64,000 bases of DNA from Dactylosporangium sp. AC04546 (GCF_022095675.1 NZ_JAHYSG010000008.1:1-64000), one strand, 5' to 3'; numbered from the stretch's first letter, positions 1 to 8,630 are shown. Numbers and translations are program-made. Notes: a model not told the origin generated them from the sequence alone.

Positions 1-2
1 GT

Positions 3-587
3 GTGGACAGTGCGGCGGCCGTCGGCGCCACGTGCGTCGGCGGCCCCGTCTACGCCGCGGTCGGCCGGACCTGGCGGATGACCCACGACGAGCGGGTCGC
101 CTGCTACGCCGAGTTCCGCCGCGCGCTGCTGCCGGTGGCCGAGCACGCCGCCGCGCTCGGGATCACCATCGGCGTCGAGGCGCTCAACCGGTACGAGACC
201 AGCGTCGTCAACACCGTCGAGCAGACCCTCCAGCTCATCGACGGCCTCCCCGACACGGTCGGCATCATGATCGACACGTATCACATGAACATCGAGGAGG
301 CCGACCCCTACACCGCGCTGATCATCGCCGGCCCCTACATCAAGCACGTCCAGGTCAGCGGCACCCAGCGCGGAGCGCCCGGCACCGACCACTTCGACTG
401 GCCCCGGTTCTTCGAGGCGCTGGCCGCCACCGGCTACCGGGGCGCGGTCTGCATCGAGTCGTTCACCGCCGACAACGAGACGATCGCGACGGCCGCCTCC
501 ATCTGGCGGCCGCTCGCCCCGACGCAGGACAGCCTCGCCCTCGGCGGGCTCGCCTACCTACGCCGGCTCCTAGGGCCGGTTTCATGA
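3..587 (+). CDS. Sugar phosphate isomerase/epimerase, C-terminal part (tagatose/psicose 3-epimerase-like)
   Basis: The frame is already open at the window edge, so the N-terminus of this TIM-barrel protein is missing. Visible family features are the metal-ligand segment GVEALNRYET, the MIDTYHMNIEE strand and loop, IKHVQVSG, and the closing GAVCIESF with its glutamate. Enzymes of this family interconvert ketohexoses at C3 or isomerise inosose-type sugars with a divalent metal held by two Glu, an Asp and a His. The substrate cannot be decided. The last four codons and the stop lie inside the left arm of a perfect inverted repeat, so the natural C-terminus may have been replaced. Confidence 0.8.
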   Translation: MDSAAAVGATCVGGPVYAAVGRTWRMTHDERVACYAEFRRALLPVAEHAAALGITIGVEALNRYETSVVNTVEQTLQLIDGLPDTVGIMIDTYHMNIEEADPYTALIIAGPYIKHVQVSGTQRGAPGTDHFDWPRFFEALAATGYRGAVCIESFTADNETIATAASIWRPLAPTQDSLALGGLAYLRRLLGPVS

Positions 588-652
588 CTGAGGCCGGGCT
601 GCGGCGGGCCCAGATTCCGCCTCGCTCCGACCCCAGTCATGAAACCGGCCCT
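572..652. repeat. Perfect 19-bp inverted repeat between convergent genes
   Basis: The arms AGGGCCGGTTTCATGACTG (572-590) and its exact complement (634-652) enclose 43 bp. The left arm contains the stop codon of the upstream epimerase gene and the right arm ends 15 bp before the stop of the convergent gene. It could act as a bidirectional terminator. The long arms and the AT-containing centre of each arm also fit a small mobile palindromic element. There is no U tract. Confidence 0.7.
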
Positions 653-667
653 GGACGGCCGGAGCCG

Positions 668-1573
668 TCAGGCCCACTCCCAGTGAAAGCCGACGATCGT
701 GCGCTCGATGGCGGTGAGCCGGCAGTGGACCGAGCCCTCGTCGTCGAGCTCGACCGGCTCCTCCTCGGTGATCCGGGCGTGGTCGAGGGCGTCCCAGCGG
801 GCCAGCCAGACCCGGCGCGGCACGCGGTCCGGGTGGAACGTCACCCAGATCGTGAGGTCCTTGGTGGAGCTCAGGACGCCGCGGCGAAACTCCGGCGGGG
901 GCGCGGTGCGGTAGAAGAAGTTCGTCCGGTACTGCATGAGCGTGCTGTCGCCGCGGTGCAGCGGCTCGTCGAGCAGGATGTCGACGGCGTGCAGCGTGTC
1001 GGTGAGCCGGTAGACCTCGCCGACGCTGCCGCCGCGCACGACCTCGACGACGAGCTCGTCGGTGTCGAAGCGGTAGGGCAGTGAGGTCAGGTCGTCGACG
1101 CGGGACCGGAGCACCTGGATGGTCTGGTGCTCGGCGGGCCGGCCGTCGGGGCCCAGGGTGTGCCGCTCGTGCAGCGACAGCGACTCGTACGCGGTGGCGT
1201 CGACGGCCCGGCCGAGCACGGCCGGCAGGCGGACGTCGTCGTTGATCACCCGAACGTTCGCCGATCCGCGCAGCAGCCCGGTGAGACGCTCGGCGTGCCG
1301 CGGGCGCACCCGGAACGCGGTGACGAACCGGGTCAGCGTGTCGGCCGCCAGCGCCGTGCCCTCCAGGGCCTGCCGCGTGACCTCGATCGGCGCGAGCGGG
1401 CCGGACGGCGGGCCGCCGGACTGGGCCAGGACCCGGGCCACCGCCGCGTAGTCGATCTCCTCCGGCGCGACCGGCCCGGCGAACCGCTGCCACTCCGCCC
1501 GATACTCACCTGACCGGCGCAGCAGCATGCGCAGGTAGGCGCCGGTCTGCTGGATCCGGTCGTCACCCACCAT
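668..1573 (-). CDS. Hypothetical protein, possibly with degenerate N-terminal helix-turn-helix
   Basis: This 301-residue soluble protein begins at an ATG with a GAGGGG ribosome site 9 nt upstream; a TTG three codons earlier is the alternative. The first 110 residues are helical and look loosely like a worn XRE-type DNA-binding domain. After residue 130 the protein becomes a mixed alpha/beta domain with strands such as VLRSRVDDL and DLTIWVTFHP and a C-terminal GFHWEWA. I do not recognise the family. It stands alone, convergent with the epimerase gene. It may be a regulator, but nothing visible proves this. Confidence 0.7.
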   Translation of the reverse strand: MVGDDRIQQTGAYLRMLLRRSGEYRAEWQRFAGPVAPEEIDYAAVARVLAQSGGPPSGPLAPIEVTRQALEGTALAADTLTRFVTAFRVRPRHAERLTGLLRGSANVRVINDDVRLPAVLGRAVDATAYESLSLHERHTLGPDGRPAEHQTIQVLRSRVDDLTSLPYRFDTDELVVEVVRGGSVGEVYRLTDTLHAVDILLDEPLHRGDSTLMQYRTNFFYRTAPPPEFRRGVLSSTKDLTIWVTFHPDRVPRRVWLARWDALDHARITEEEPVELDDEGSVHCRLTAIERTIVGFHWEWA

Positions 1574-1682
1574 GTGCCGCAACCCCTCGGTCGTTGGCGT
1601 GCCGTTCCCGTGAGCTTAGCCAGCCCGCCGCCGGGGCGCATCGCCGCTCACCGCAGGCCCGACGACCCGAACAGCCGATGTC

Positions 1683-1701
1683 TGCACGCGAACTGCACGC
1701 G
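1683..1701 (+). promoter_or_regulatory. Tandem TGCACGCG repeat, 11-bp period
   Basis: TGCACGCG occurs at 1683-1690 and again at 1694-1701, exactly one helical turn apart, about 33 bp before the lipoprotein start at 1734. A near-identical pair lies at 3802-3820 upstream of another exported protein. Direct repeats one turn apart are typical of winged-helix activators of the OmpR or SARP type; this role is inferred. Confidence 0.45.
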
Positions 1702-1733
1702 GTCCTTGAGGGGCTCGCGACACGCTCCAGCAC

Positions 1734-2693
1734 GTGTCCCCCACCCGAATCCGCCCGGCCGCGGCGTGCGTCCTCCCCGCCGTCGTGGCCGGGCTGACCG
1801 GGCTGGCCGGGCTGGCCGGCTGCGACACCCCGGCGTCACCCGGCACGGGACCGGCGCCGGGACCGACGAGCCGGGCGCCGCTGTCGCCCGGTCCGGACGT
1901 GCCGCGGCTGCCCGCCGGCCTGGTCTGGTTCGACCCGGACACGGCGGTCGTCAGCGTCTACGACCCGGCGGACGGCCACACCGTGTACGAGGCGCAGGTG
2001 GCCGGGGCCGGCGACATCGTCAGGCTGGAGTACTCGACGGACGGCCTGTCGGCTGCCGGGACCGACCACTGCAACCTCCTGATGTTCCGCTGGACGGGGC
2101 ACGCCTTCGCGAAGGTCGCCGACCATGCCGAACCCGTCGACGAGTGCTACGGATCGCCGCGGTTCCGCGAGGGCCGATTCTGGACGGACGACGGCACCCA
2201 GCAGGTGTCGATCGATCCCGCGGCGCCCCAGACGCTGCGCCCGGAAGGTCCGCGGGACCCGATGGTGACCGGCAAGGCGACCCTCGCCGACCGCGACGGC
2301 GAGATCGAGATGACGGCCAGCCGGAGCCAGGTCGGCACGATCGTCATCGCGCTGCGCGACGCCGCCGGCCCGTACTACTACCAGTGCCCGTTCCCGGTCG
2401 ACGCCACGACCTCGCTGTGCGGCGGAGGCATGATCGACGGCAGCCTCACCGGCGCACCCTGGGGCAGCGTGGCGGTCGCCACCGCCGACCTCGGCACGCG
2501 CGTGGTCACGATGCGGCAGGTGCTGCCGGCGGCGAAGATGTCGATCTACACGATGGTGATGTCGCCGGACCGCACCGAGATCCTGATCCAGACCGGCGAC
2601 GGCTGGATCCGCGTCGACCGCGCCGGCAAGCACCCGCCGCGGCCGGTGGCCCGCCGCCTGCCGCCCGAACACCCGTCCCTGACCTGGCTCTGA
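1734..2693 (+). CDS. Putative lipoprotein of unknown function
   Basis: This 319-residue protein starts with GTG and has an n-region with two Arg, a hydrophobic stretch and a lipobox LAGC with Cys30, so it should be lipidated and exported. The mature part begins with a Pro/Gly/Thr linker, then shows repeated short beta-strand blocks (LPAGLVWFDPDTAVVSVYD, HTVYEAQVAG, EILIQTGDGWIRVDR) that suggest a small beta-propeller-like fold. Cys pairs at CNLL/CYGS and CPF/CGGG could form disulphides. There is no clear Shine-Dalgarno sequence at the GTG. The tandem TGCACGCG repeat lies just upstream. Confidence 0.75.
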   Translation: MSPTRIRPAAACVLPAVVAGLTGLAGLAGCDTPASPGTGPAPGPTSRAPLSPGPDVPRLPAGLVWFDPDTAVVSVYDPADGHTVYEAQVAGAGDIVRLEYSTDGLSAAGTDHCNLLMFRWTGHAFAKVADHAEPVDECYGSPRFREGRFWTDDGTQQVSIDPAAPQTLRPEGPRDPMVTGKATLADRDGEIEMTASRSQVGTIVIALRDAAGPYYYQCPFPVDATTSLCGGGMIDGSLTGAPWGSVAVATADLGTRVVTMRQVLPAAKMSIYTMVMSPDRTEILIQTGDGWIRVDRAGKHPPRPVARRLPPEHPSLTWL

Positions 2694-2818
2694 CGGGCGG
2701 TCGGGGACACGATCGAGATCCCGAAAGCGTGCCAGGTGGGCGCGGCCTGCGCCGTGGGGCGGGGCGGAGCGCGCATTGTCGGCGGTACCACTGGATCCAC
2801 CGCCTGAAGGAGCACGCC

Positions 2819-3376
2819 GTGTCCCGTTCGCGCCGTCCCCACCTGCCCGTTCTCGCCACCGCCGCCCTCGCCGTCCTCGGGCTCGCCGGCTGTGACAAGC
2901 TGCCGGGCGCCTCCACCGCCTCGTCCACGCCCGCCGCCGCGCCCGCCTCGTCCGCGCCGGCCTCGACCAAGCCGTCGGCGCCCGCCTCCGCGAAGGCCGC
3001 CGGCCTGCCCGACATCTGCACGCTGCTGACGAAGGCCGAGGTCGGGAGCCTCACCGGCGAGCAGGTCACCCTGATGACCGACGAAGGGGGCAACTCGCCC
3101 ACCGCCCGCTACTGCCAGTGGCAGCTCAGCCAGGGCCAGCTCACCGTCACGGTCAACGTGGAGGACCGGGACAACTTCGACATCCAGCACAAGGACGCCA
3201 AGAAGGTCGTCGGGCTCGGCGCCTCGGCGTACTCGCTGAGCGGGCACCTCTATGTCTGGGAGGACGGGCGCGACGTCGACGTCTACGTGTCGTCGGAGTC
3301 GAGCGACGCGGCCAACCTCACCGTCGCCCGCCAGACGGCGCAGAAGGTGCTGCCCCGGCTCGCCGCGAAGCAGTAG
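2819..3376 (+). CDS. DUF3558-type lipoprotein
   Basis: This 185-residue exported protein starts with GTG, with GAAGGAG 6 nt upstream. Residues 1-25 form a signal peptide ending in lipobox LAGC (Cys25). A 35-residue Ala/Ser/Pro linker follows, then a compact domain starting GLPDICTLLTKAEV with the paired Cys of YCQW. That layout is typical of DUF3558 actinobacterial surface lipoproteins, whose function is unknown. The 3' end overlaps the tail of a decayed DJ-1/PfpI gene on the other strand. Confidence 0.8.
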   Translation: MSRSRRPHLPVLATAALAVLGLAGCDKLPGASTASSTPAAAPASSAPASTKPSAPASAKAAGLPDICTLLTKAEVGSLTGEQVTLMTDEGGNSPTARYCQWQLSQGQLTVTVNVEDRDNFDIQHKDAKKVVGLGASAYSLSGHLYVWEDGRDVDVYVSSESSDAANLTVARQTAQKVLPRLAAKQ

Positions 3377-3725
3377 CGACGACCGCCTCGGCGACGCCGG
3401 TCGCCGAGGCCGGGTTCTGCCCGGTGATCAGGTTGCCGTCGACGACCACGTGGGGCTGCCAGTCGGGCGCGCCGGTGTGGATCGCGCCGAGCTGCTCCAG
3501 GCGGGTCTGGAGCAGGAACGGCACCGCGTCGGCGGCGCCCGCGGCGTGCTCCTCGCTGTCGGTGAACGCGGCCACCCGACGGCCGGCGACGAGGGGCGTG
3601 CCGTCCGACAGGGTCGCGCCGACCAGGGCCGACGGGCCGTGGCAGACCGCGGCCAGGACGGCGCCGCGCTCGTACAGGTCGCGGGCCAGGCGGGCCACGC
3701 CCGGGTCGGCCGGGAAGTCCCACAT
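3318..3725 (-). pseudogene. 5'-truncated DJ-1/PfpI (Hsp31-like) gene
   Basis: The translation from MWDFPADPGVARLARD onward matches the C-terminal two thirds of class I glutamine-amidotransferase-like proteins of the Hsp31/PfpI type, including the nucleophile elbow AVCHGPSAL and LITGQNPASA. The first ~90 residues that normally precede the GGHGTMWDFP motif are absent: upstream of TMWDFP the sequence is an unrelated Arg/Pro/Gly-rich stretch. The C-terminus also runs on for ~20 odd residues into the convergent DUF3558 gene. I read it as a remnant truncated at both ends. Confidence 0.7.
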
Positions 3726-3801
3726 GGTGCGCGGCCCGGGACGCCCCGCACGTCGCGGCGGCACGCCGCCGGCTGCTGGCCGCCGGGCGCGGCTGGTGAG
3801 C

Positions 3802-3820
3802 TGCACTCGGATTGCACGCG
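3802..3820 (+). promoter_or_regulatory. Second tandem TGCAC-type repeat, 11-bp period
   Basis: TGCACTCG (3802-3809) and TGCACGCG (3813-3820) are 11 bp apart and lie 21 bp before the start at 3842. This matches the arrangement upstream of the lipoprotein at 1734 and suggests a shared regulator or promoter class for exported proteins. Confidence 0.45.
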
Positions 3821-3841
3821 GGCCCGCGCAGACTCACCGGC

Positions 3842-4588
3842 ATGAGACGAATGATGACCATGGCCGTCATGGCCATGTTCTCCTCCATAGCGCTGGCGGC
3901 GCCCGCCGAGGCGGCGTCGATCTGCAGCCAGCCCGACCCGCCGCCGAGCTGCGAGGCCCCCGACCCCGACCCGGTCGAGGGCGACAGCACCCCGCGCGGC
4001 GGGTTCGAGTCGGTGACGTTCACCGGCAACGGCGTGCGGGTGGTCGGCTGGGCATTCGACTTCGACGAGCCGGGCGCGCTGCAGGTGCACGTGTACGTCG
4101 ACGGCACCTTCAAGGGCGCGCTCTCGGCCGGCGTCTACCGCCCCGACATCACGCGGACGCACTCGTACGTCGGCCCCAACCACGGCTACGACGGCGTCGT
4201 GCCGGCGCCGCACGGCGCGCACACGGTCTGCGTCTACGCGATCAACGTCGTGCCGCCGAACACGTCCCCGCTGCCGAACCGGGAGCTGGGCTGCAAGCCG
4301 TACGACGCGCCGGCGATCAGCAACGTCCAGTCGTACTACAGCGGCCAGTGGCTGCTCGCGTTCGACGACAACGTCCTCGGTGAGACCGGCTTCCAGGTCA
4401 CCTGGCAGTACTACACCTGGTACACGCTCCCCGGCGGCACCCGGGTCGCCACCCCGCGCACGTACACGTACACGGTGCCGGCCCACGAGGGCATGGGGCG
4501 GGTCACGGTCGCCGACACCCGGCCCGCGAACTCGTACCGGGTCACCGTCTCGGCCCCCGGGTTCGGCAGCGGGAGCTCCGACCTGTAG
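3842..4588 (+). CDS. Secreted protein of unknown function with Ig/FN3-like half
   Basis: The ATG at 3842 gives a classical signal peptide (MRRMMTMAVMAMF, then AAPAEA before Ala) and a 248-residue protein. The first mature domain contains VRVVGWAFDFDEPGALQVHVYVDG and HTVCVYAINV, a beta-sandwich pattern seen in many actinobacterial exported proteins and autolysins. The second half (AFDDNVLGETGFQVTW ... NSYRVTVSAPG) resembles a fibronectin-type fold. No catalytic motif is visible. It probably acts outside the cell. Confidence 0.7.
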   Translation: MRRMMTMAVMAMFSSIALAAPAEAASICSQPDPPPSCEAPDPDPVEGDSTPRGGFESVTFTGNGVRVVGWAFDFDEPGALQVHVYVDGTFKGALSAGVYRPDITRTHSYVGPNHGYDGVVPAPHGAHTVCVYAINVVPPNTSPLPNRELGCKPYDAPAISNVQSYYSGQWLLAFDDNVLGETGFQVTWQYYTWYTLPGGTRVATPRTYTYTVPAHEGMGRVTVADTRPANSYRVTVSAPGFGSGSSDL

Positions 4589-4609
4589 GACCTGTGGCAG
4601 GGTGGGCGC

Positions 4610-5053
4610 ATGGGGAGTGTCTTCGAAGCCGCGGGGGGCGCGGCCGGGATGCTGAGGATCGCCGAGGCCTGGCATGCGCGCGTGCTCGCGGATGAGGTCG
4701 TGAGCCACGCGTTCAGCCACGGCTACCACCCGCGCCACAGCGAGCGCCTCGCCTCCTACTGGGGCGAGGCGCTCGGCGGGCCGGCCGAGTACTCGGCGTC
4801 GACGGGCGACGAGACGTCGGTCGTGCGGATGCACAGCGGCAACGGCCCGCACGAGGAGATGGACCGGCGCGCGATCGCCTGCTTCGCCGCCGCGCTCGAC
4901 GACGCCGGCCTCACCGACCCGGTCCGCCAGGTCCTCCTCGACTACTTCACCTGGGCGACGACCACGACGATGGCGCGGTACCACGGCTCGGCCGACGACG
5001 TGCCCGCCGGACTGGCGATCCCGCGCTGGTCCTGGGACGGCCTCCAGCGCTAG
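4610..5053 (+). CDS. Truncated hemoglobin-like protein (group II type)
   Basis: This 147-residue all-alpha protein matches the short globin fold: helix A/B IAEAWHARVLADEVVSHAF, the HPRHSERLASYWGEALGG segment, HSGNG before the E/F region, and a long final helix with WATTTTMARYH. Actinobacterial truncated globins of this kind bind haem and handle O2, NO or sulphide in the cytoplasm. The C-terminal GLAIPRWSWDG is typical of the subfamily. Its last 4 bp overlap the stop of the convergent gene. Confidence 0.75.
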   Translation: MGSVFEAAGGAAGMLRIAEAWHARVLADEVVSHAFSHGYHPRHSERLASYWGEALGGPAEYSASTGDETSVVRMHSGNGPHEEMDRRAIACFAAALDDAGLTDPVRQVLLDYFTWATTTTMARYHGSADDVPAGLAIPRWSWDGLQR

Positions 5054-6066
5054 CCGCACATCCAGGTGCGGCCGTAGTCGTACGGCAGCGCCTGGAGGTG
5101 TTCGACCGGGATGTCGCCGAGGATGAAGTACCGCTCGGCGCCGTCCGGGACGATGTCGTCCGGGTCCATCAGGGCCGGGTACGGGTCCGGCCGGCCGGTG
5201 GCCAGCATGTACGGGCGCGGGTCCTCGGCGTAGGTCACCAGGGCGCCCGCCTTGTCGGTCAGGATCGCGCCGTACTCCTGCATCGCCCGCGCGATGACCC
5301 GCGCCACCGGGCTGCGGATCGTGCTCACGTCGAACGCCGGGTCGAGCCGGAACCGCTGGCCCTCGCAGGCGATGTCGGCGCCCTCGGTGTTGCCGTCGTC
5401 GCGGGTCGCCGGCCAGGAGTGGCAGCCGGCCCGGGTGCGCACCGTCGCGATGTTCACGGCGTGGTCGATGTACCCGCGGCGCAGCTCGTCGATCCGGATC
5501 GTGAACGCGCCCATCGGCAGCCCGGTCGCGGTGGCGCCGAGCGGGTTCGGGAAGATGCCCGGGTTGCGCGAGTAGTGCGTGATCTTCCCGCCCCAGCAGG
5601 CCGACCAGTGCCCGTCGGCGGCGCGCTCCGCCCGCCAGAAGTCCCAGTACGTGTCGGTCGACGGCTGGTAGATGGTGACCGCCGCGTCGGTCCCCTTCGA
5701 CGGCGTCAGATCGGGCGGCGTGGGTACCGCGGCGAGGCTGTCGGCGATGACCGGGGCGAGGTGCGGCAGGTTCAGGCAGTCGGAGAACGTCCAGCGCTGG
5801 GTCGGGGTGTCGCGCCCGACGGTGTAGATCGGCGTGGAGTACTCGTCGGTGTTGATCGCCCAGGTGCCGTAGTTGTTGACCTTGTCGAGCCGGATGTTCT
5901 CGACGACGGCCGCCGAGTTGGCGGCGAGCGGCACGTGCCGGGGCAGCTTGGTGTTCCACGGCCCGCGCGCGGAGAACCCGTTGGCGGGCGTTGCGTGGTG
6001 AGCGGCGGAAGGCTGTGCCACGAGGAGGCCCGAGGCGACGAGGGCCAGCACCATCAGCGAACGCAT
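5050..6066 (-). CDS. Secreted protein of unknown function
   Basis: This 338-residue protein opens with a clean Sec signal peptide (MRSLMVLALVASGLLVAQPSAA). The mature part is rich in Trp, Tyr and Asp (RGPWNTKLP, NNYGTWAINTDEYSTPIY, TYWDFWRAE, ACWGGKITHYSRNPG) and has several Cys that may form disulphides. The segment DGNTEGADIACEGQRFRLDP precedes a helix with VIARAMQEYGAI. I do not recognise the family; the aromatic-rich surface would suit glycan binding. It is convergent with the globin gene. Confidence 0.7.
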   Translation of the reverse strand: MRSLMVLALVASGLLVAQPSAAHHATPANGFSARGPWNTKLPRHVPLAANSAAVVENIRLDKVNNYGTWAINTDEYSTPIYTVGRDTPTQRWTFSDCLNLPHLAPVIADSLAAVPTPPDLTPSKGTDAAVTIYQPSTDTYWDFWRAERAADGHWSACWGGKITHYSRNPGIFPNPLGATATGLPMGAFTIRIDELRRGYIDHAVNIATVRTRAGCHSWPATRDDGNTEGADIACEGQRFRLDPAFDVSTIRSPVARVIARAMQEYGAILTDKAGALVTYAEDPRPYMLATGRPDPYPALMDPDDIVPDGAERYFILGDIPVEHLQALPYDYGRTWMCG

Positions 6067-6249
6067 GCCGTGAGGCTAGGCCCACGGACCGTGACCCCCG
6101 TCGATTCGTCGAGCACGCGTGCAAACCCGCAGGCGGGCCGTGAAAGTTACCGGCCGGCAGGCTCGCTCCGACCTCGACCGCTGTCGTCAGCCGGGCAAGC
6201 TCAGCATCGGACTCGTCGGACCGCACATCATCGGCGGCTTGGGCGGACG

Positions 6250-7473
6250 TCAGAGCTGGTCGTACGATGTCTCGGCTGCGGCTCGGCGGGGCGGTGTGCG
6301 GGGATACAGCTCGACCTCGGGGTGGTTGTCCCGGAAGGGGGCAAGCCCCGGTGGCGTTGTCGCCGTGCCGACGAGGTCGAGCCTGCCGAGGTCGTACCGC
6401 TCAAGCACCGGAATGATCGCATCGGTGACCGGGGTTCCGCGCAGACTCAGCGATCTCACGCTCGTCACGCTGCTGAGCAGTGTCGCCACCTCGTGATCGG
6501 TGCCGTGTGTGAGGTGGATGTCGAGCCGGTCGAGACTGGCTGGTAGCCGTGTGGGTTCGCCGAGCCTGGCGGCGGTGAGGGTGATGTTCCGTACCGCCGG
6601 GCCGGCGGTGCCGTCCAGCCACAGGTCTCCGGCGGCGCTGAGGTTGATCGTGGTCACGGCCGGTGCGATGTCGGCGAGCGTGCCGTAGCCCCAGGGACGT
6701 GACGGCAGGTCGGTGATCGTCAGGTCGGTCAGGGTGTGCAGCGGCGAGCCGCCGCCGTCGACACGGAAGTCGTCGGGGGCGGTCAGGTGCAGGCGCAGCG
6801 TCCGAAGGTTCGGGAAGCGGGCGAACGCCGACACGCCGTTGCTGGCCAGTGTGCAGACGCGGTGTTCGAAGATCTCTACGTTGCGCATCTGCGGCAGTGC
6901 GGCGAGCAGGTGATCATCGAATACGTCGGTCCTGAGGTCGAACGACCAGATCTTGTCGGCGGCGGCCGCCAGGTGCAGGGCGTCGGACCGGTCCCAGCAC
7001 TCGGCGCGGCGGTGAATGCTGAACCGGGCGCCGTCGTGCTGAGGCGGCAGCGCCGGGCCGAGGACGTGGAACGGCGGTGTTCCTTCTCCGGTATGGTAGA
7101 GCCGCGTGTCGTCGTTGGTGAAGCGGCCGCAACATACGACCTCGATCACGGTCGCGGCACCCGTCTCGCCGACCACCGAGAGATTCACCCACTCGGGCAC
7201 GCGGCCGTTGCGCCACAACTCGGCCACGACCGTCTGCGCGTCCACCTTGTTGAGTGCCACGGCCCGATGGTGGGCGCTGTCCTGCGGATACCTGACCTCG
7301 CCGGCTTGTGGTGGGTGCCCGTCGTAGGACTGGTTGAGCCGTACCCGGAACCTGAGTTGCGGCGGTAGTTCCTCGGCGATGTACTCCTGGCCGAGGACCC
7401 ATGCGGCCTGAGCCGCCGCGGCGAATCTCGCGATGAACACGTCCCGATCCACATGATCAAATCTACCGACCAT
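6250..7473 (-). CDS. Leucine-rich-repeat-like protein of unknown function
   Basis: The start at 7473 has GGGAGG 6 nt upstream; an earlier ATG 72 bp upstream has no such site. The 407-residue protein has an N-terminal domain (residues ~1-165) and, from about residue 190, irregular leucine-rich repeats (FPNLRTLRLHL, LHTLTDLTITDLP, SVTSVRSLSLRG) that end in a beta-strand/turn pattern. It resembles the cytosolic LRR proteins of actinomycetes that carry TIGR02996-like heads, but the head here is different. Codon use is a little less GC-biased than that of its neighbours. Function unknown. Confidence 0.65.
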   Translation of the reverse strand: MVGRFDHVDRDVFIARFAAAAQAAWVLGQEYIAEELPPQLRFRVRLNQSYDGHPPQAGEVRYPQDSAHHRAVALNKVDAQTVVAELWRNGRVPEWVNLSVVGETGAATVIEVVCCGRFTNDDTRLYHTGEGTPPFHVLGPALPPQHDGARFSIHRRAECWDRSDALHLAAAADKIWSFDLRTDVFDDHLLAALPQMRNVEIFEHRVCTLASNGVSAFARFPNLRTLRLHLTAPDDFRVDGGGSPLHTLTDLTITDLPSRPWGYGTLADIAPAVTTINLSAAGDLWLDGTAGPAVRNITLTAARLGEPTRLPASLDRLDIHLTHGTDHEVATLLSSVTSVRSLSLRGTPVTDAIIPVLERYDLGRLDLVGTATTPPGLAPFRDNHPEVELYPRTPPRRAAAETSYDQL

Positions 7474-7679
7474 CACAGCCTCCCACCGGCCGGGGTGCCG
7501 ACGCGTGGCGTCGGAATCGAGGACGGGTACGGTCAGCAAGTCCACAGCGCAGTCCCTGGCCGCTTCGGTCGACGGGGCCGAGCCGCCCGAACGGCGGTGG
7601 TGGGACCGCCGGTGACGTCACCGGATATGTGGTGGCTCGGGGCACCTCGTAGCCGCGTGCTAACACAATCCGCGACGTG

Positions 7680-7713
7680 CCGGAGGATCGCCGCGTGAAC
7701 GGCGGTCCTCCGG
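7680..7713 (-). terminator. Hairpin terminator of the NLP gene
   Basis: A 14-bp stem with one G-U pair (arms starting CCGGAGGATCGCC and ending GGTCCTCCGG) lies 10 bp past the NLP stop codon. The remaining 7474-7679 stretch upstream of the LRR gene shows nothing else clear. Confidence 0.6.
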
Positions 7714-7722
7714 CCGCGGCGC

Positions 7723-8508
7723 TCAGCCCTGCGGATTGAAGGGAATCCCGGCGGGCTTGGACGCGGTGAGCAGCGACTCGAACCGGCCGTTGCTGATCTT
7801 GATGGTGGCCGAGCCGAAGTCGGCGGTCATCAGCCGGTCGCGCAGCGCCGTGGTGGGCCAGCCGTTCCAGTCCACCAGCGGCGGGTAGCGCCAGTTGTGG
7901 TAGTGGTTCTCCGGCGGCTCATCATTGGAGTTCGCGAGCCGGAAGAAGTGGGTCGATGCGCCGTCCTTGTGGTAGACGGTCTTGGGGTGGGTCCCGTCGA
8001 ACCGGACCTGCGAGCGCGGGTACGTCACCTGGCTGCTGTGCTGCGTCGTGGTCACGTACTCGACCTGGTTGCTCGCCTGGTTGACCCAGGAGATGACGTG
8101 CTCCCAGTCGTGGCGGTGGCCGCCGAGGCTGATGCCGGGCAGCGCCTGGTCCTTCTCGAAGTAGCTGGCGTAGACGATCGCGCACCAGCCGTTGTTGCAC
8201 TTCGAGCGGGCGTACGTCTGCGACCGGTCCAGGTCGGACTGGTCCCGGCAGTTGCCGTTGAGGGCGCCGGTGGGGTTGAGCCCGCCGTTGAGCGTGCCGG
8301 TCGGGCTGATGGCCGCGACGGCGTAGCAGCCGTCGGTGTCGTAGTCGTAGGCGGGGGAGAACGACTGCTCGTACCCGCCCGCGTTCTGCGGCAGGTTGGG
8401 CAGCGACTCGGCGTAGGCCGCGGTCGCGGGCAGCAGGACCCCGAGCATGGCCACGACGGCCACGACCGCGGCCCGGCGACGCCGGGCGAAGCCTGATGGG
8501 TTTTCCAA
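7723..8508 (-). CDS. NPP1/NLP necrosis-inducing-like secreted protein
   Basis: The translation contains the signature heptapeptide GHRHDWE (residues 130-136) and the surrounding NLP core (DKDGCYAV-like DTDGCYAVAAI upstream, HFFRLANSN, NHYHNWRYPPLVDWNGWP). NLPs bind plant sphingolipids and lyse dicot membranes; the acidic and His residues of the heptapeptide hold a metal ion. The only start with a good ribosome site is TTG at 8508 (GAAAGG 6 nt upstream). It gives a twin-Arg-rich n-region, a hydrophobic core and an AYA cleavage site. It is divergent from the GH127 gene, with a LacI-type palindrome between them. Confidence 0.85.
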   Translation of the reverse strand: MENPSGFARRRRAAVVAVVAMLGVLLPATAAYAESLPNLPQNAGGYEQSFSPAYDYDTDGCYAVAAISPTGTLNGGLNPTGALNGNCRDQSDLDRSQTYARSKCNNGWCAIVYASYFEKDQALPGISLGGHRHDWEHVISWVNQASNQVEYVTTTQHSSQVTYPRSQVRFDGTHPKTVYHKDGASTHFFRLANSNDEPPENHYHNWRYPPLVDWNGWPTTALRDRLMTADFGSATIKISNGRFESLLTASKPAGIPFNPQG

Positions 8509-8630
8509 CGCTGACCTTTCATGGATCGGTGGCCGCCCGGATCGGCGGCCGCGATAAATATCGATGAACACGAGTATCTTGCGCGACCGGCGCGGCGTGA
8601 ACATCCCATGAAGCCATGGAGTGTCGTGAG

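Noticed and set aside
3428..6226. A 932-codon minus-strand frame
   Set aside because: It crosses four better-supported genes in a shadow frame. Its composition is Arg/Pro/Ala noise.
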